From assembly GCA_007119005.1 (NCBI GenBank), contig SKQM01000087.1, positions 1-14,084 of the forward strand: 14,084 nt of DNA, read 5' to 3'. Under the pieces are notes generated by a model. The model saw nothing but the letters and a program-made list of their open reading frames with translations, did not search any database and was not told where the DNA came from. Of this stretch, positions 13,584 through 14,084 are shown piece after piece. Within the stretch, counting starts at the first letter, position 1, and every line of letters begins with the position of its first letter. This stretch comes from Thioalkalivibrio sp. GTDB taxonomy: Bacteria > Pseudomonadota > Gammaproteobacteria > Ectothiorhodospirales > Ectothiorhodospiraceae. The position numbers and the translations under genes were made by a program.

Positions 13584-14084
13584 CAGTCAGCATTCCCGGA
13601 AATCGCGGTGTCGATCGCGACGTCCCCGAACAGTTCATCCCAGGTGGCCATCACCTGCTCGCGCAGCGCCCGCAGATCCTCGGGCGGGTTGCTCACCCGG
13701 GTACCCGCGCCGGCGAGCGTCAACCGGTGGATCCGGTTGCGCATGTCGCGGTAGGCGTCGGCCAGAGTGGTACCCAGCGCCTCGGTGATCACGCCCACCC
13801 GGCCAAGCACCTCGAGGGTGCGCACCTTGTCGGGCCAGTCGCAGACCTCCGGGTGTTCGTGCGCGTTGGCCAAAACCCAATATTGAACCATGAACTCGAT
13901 GTCAGTAATACCACCGCGGTCGCGCTTCAGGTCAAAAACCTCAGGATCGCGCGACGCGTGCTCTGCCAGCATCTTGCCCCGCATCTCCACGACCTCCGCG
14001 CGCAGCGCGACGGGATCGCGGGCTCGCTCGAGGATCCGCCGTCGCACCTCGGCAAAGCGTTCACCCAGGCCCGGGTCGCCGGCG
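13583..14084 (-). CDS. glnE: Glutamine synthetase adenylyltransferase/deadenylylase, C-terminal part only
   Basis: The frame is open to the right window edge, so only about the last 166 residues are present and the start lies outside. GlnE is a cytosolic enzyme with two nucleotidyltransferase domains that adenylylates and deadenylylates glutamine synthetase in response to PII. The visible part is the helical end of the C-terminal (adenylylating) half. The characteristic segments are GDPGLGERFAEVRRRIL, MRGKMLAEH, then FDLKRDRGGITDIEFMVQYWVL, and the closing RALREQVMATWDELFG. Nothing suggests truncation other than the window boundary. It is followed by ilvE with a 13-base gap, an arrangement also known in Pseudomonas. 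Confidence 0.95.
   Translation of the reverse strand, partial: AGDPGLGERFAEVRRRILERARDPVALRAEVVEMRGKMLAEHASRDPEVFDLKRDRGGITDIEFMVQYWVLANAHEHPEVCDWPDKVRTLEVLGRVGVITEALGTTLADAYRDMRNRIHRLTLAGAGTRVSNPPEDLRALREQVMATWDELFGDVAIDTAISGNAD

Noticed and set aside
1..14084. CRISPR arrays, tRNA or rRNA genes, insertion sequences, attachment sites, phage or defence genes
   Set aside because: I looked for regularly spaced repeats, cloverleaf-like segments, transposase or integrase motifs and flanking direct repeats on both strands and saw none. Nearly all bases are explained by housekeeping, LPS and regulatory genes.

Overview
The window looks like a piece of a high-GC gammaproteobacterial chromosome. The gene families and the glnE-ilvE-zinc-finger-LPS arrangement suggest the Chromatiales/Ectothiorhodospiraceae or a relative; this placement is inferred from family character and base composition, not from a database match. 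I see no tRNA, rRNA, CRISPR array, transposase or prophage gene. Coding density is about 95%.

Left part (1-2601). The 3' end of a DUF1244 gene overlaps rnd (RNase D) on the + strand. A strong GC hairpin follows and probably ends transcription from both sides. Then come a divergent pair around an AT-rich control region: a small coiled-coil plus winged-helix protein (-) and a SprT-family zinc metalloprotein (+). This pair is visibly less GC-rich than its surroundings and separates rnd from the LPS genes.

Middle part (2637-9828). This is a lipopolysaccharide inner-core locus built as two divergent operons. Leftward: hldE, kdkA and an OpsX-type heptosyltransferase. Rightward: gmhA, gmhB, waaA and an uncharacterised outer-membrane beta-barrel. 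GmhA, HldE kinase, GmhB and HldE adenylyltransferase give the complete route from sedoheptulose 7-phosphate to ADP-heptose. WaaA puts Kdo on lipid A, KdkA phosphorylates the Kdo, and OpsX adds the first heptose. KdkA beside OpsX points to a single phosphorylated Kdo, as in Haemophilus, rather than the enteric Kdo2 core. Starts and stops overlap or abut at several junctions, implying translational coupling.

Right part (9881-14084). All genes run leftward: the 3' end of glnE, ilvE, a small CHCC zinc-finger gene, an OmpR-type response regulator and a soluble GAF hybrid histidine kinase. The glnE-ilvE-LPS neighbourhood is familiar from other gammaproteobacteria; here a two-component system sits between its two halves.

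The items most worth following are the Rok-like coiled-coil/winged-helix protein, the waaA-coupled beta-barrel, the OpsX/KdkA core type, the two-component insertion, and a 30-codon reading frame that exactly bridges gmhB and waaA. I did not find a convincing wholly new system.
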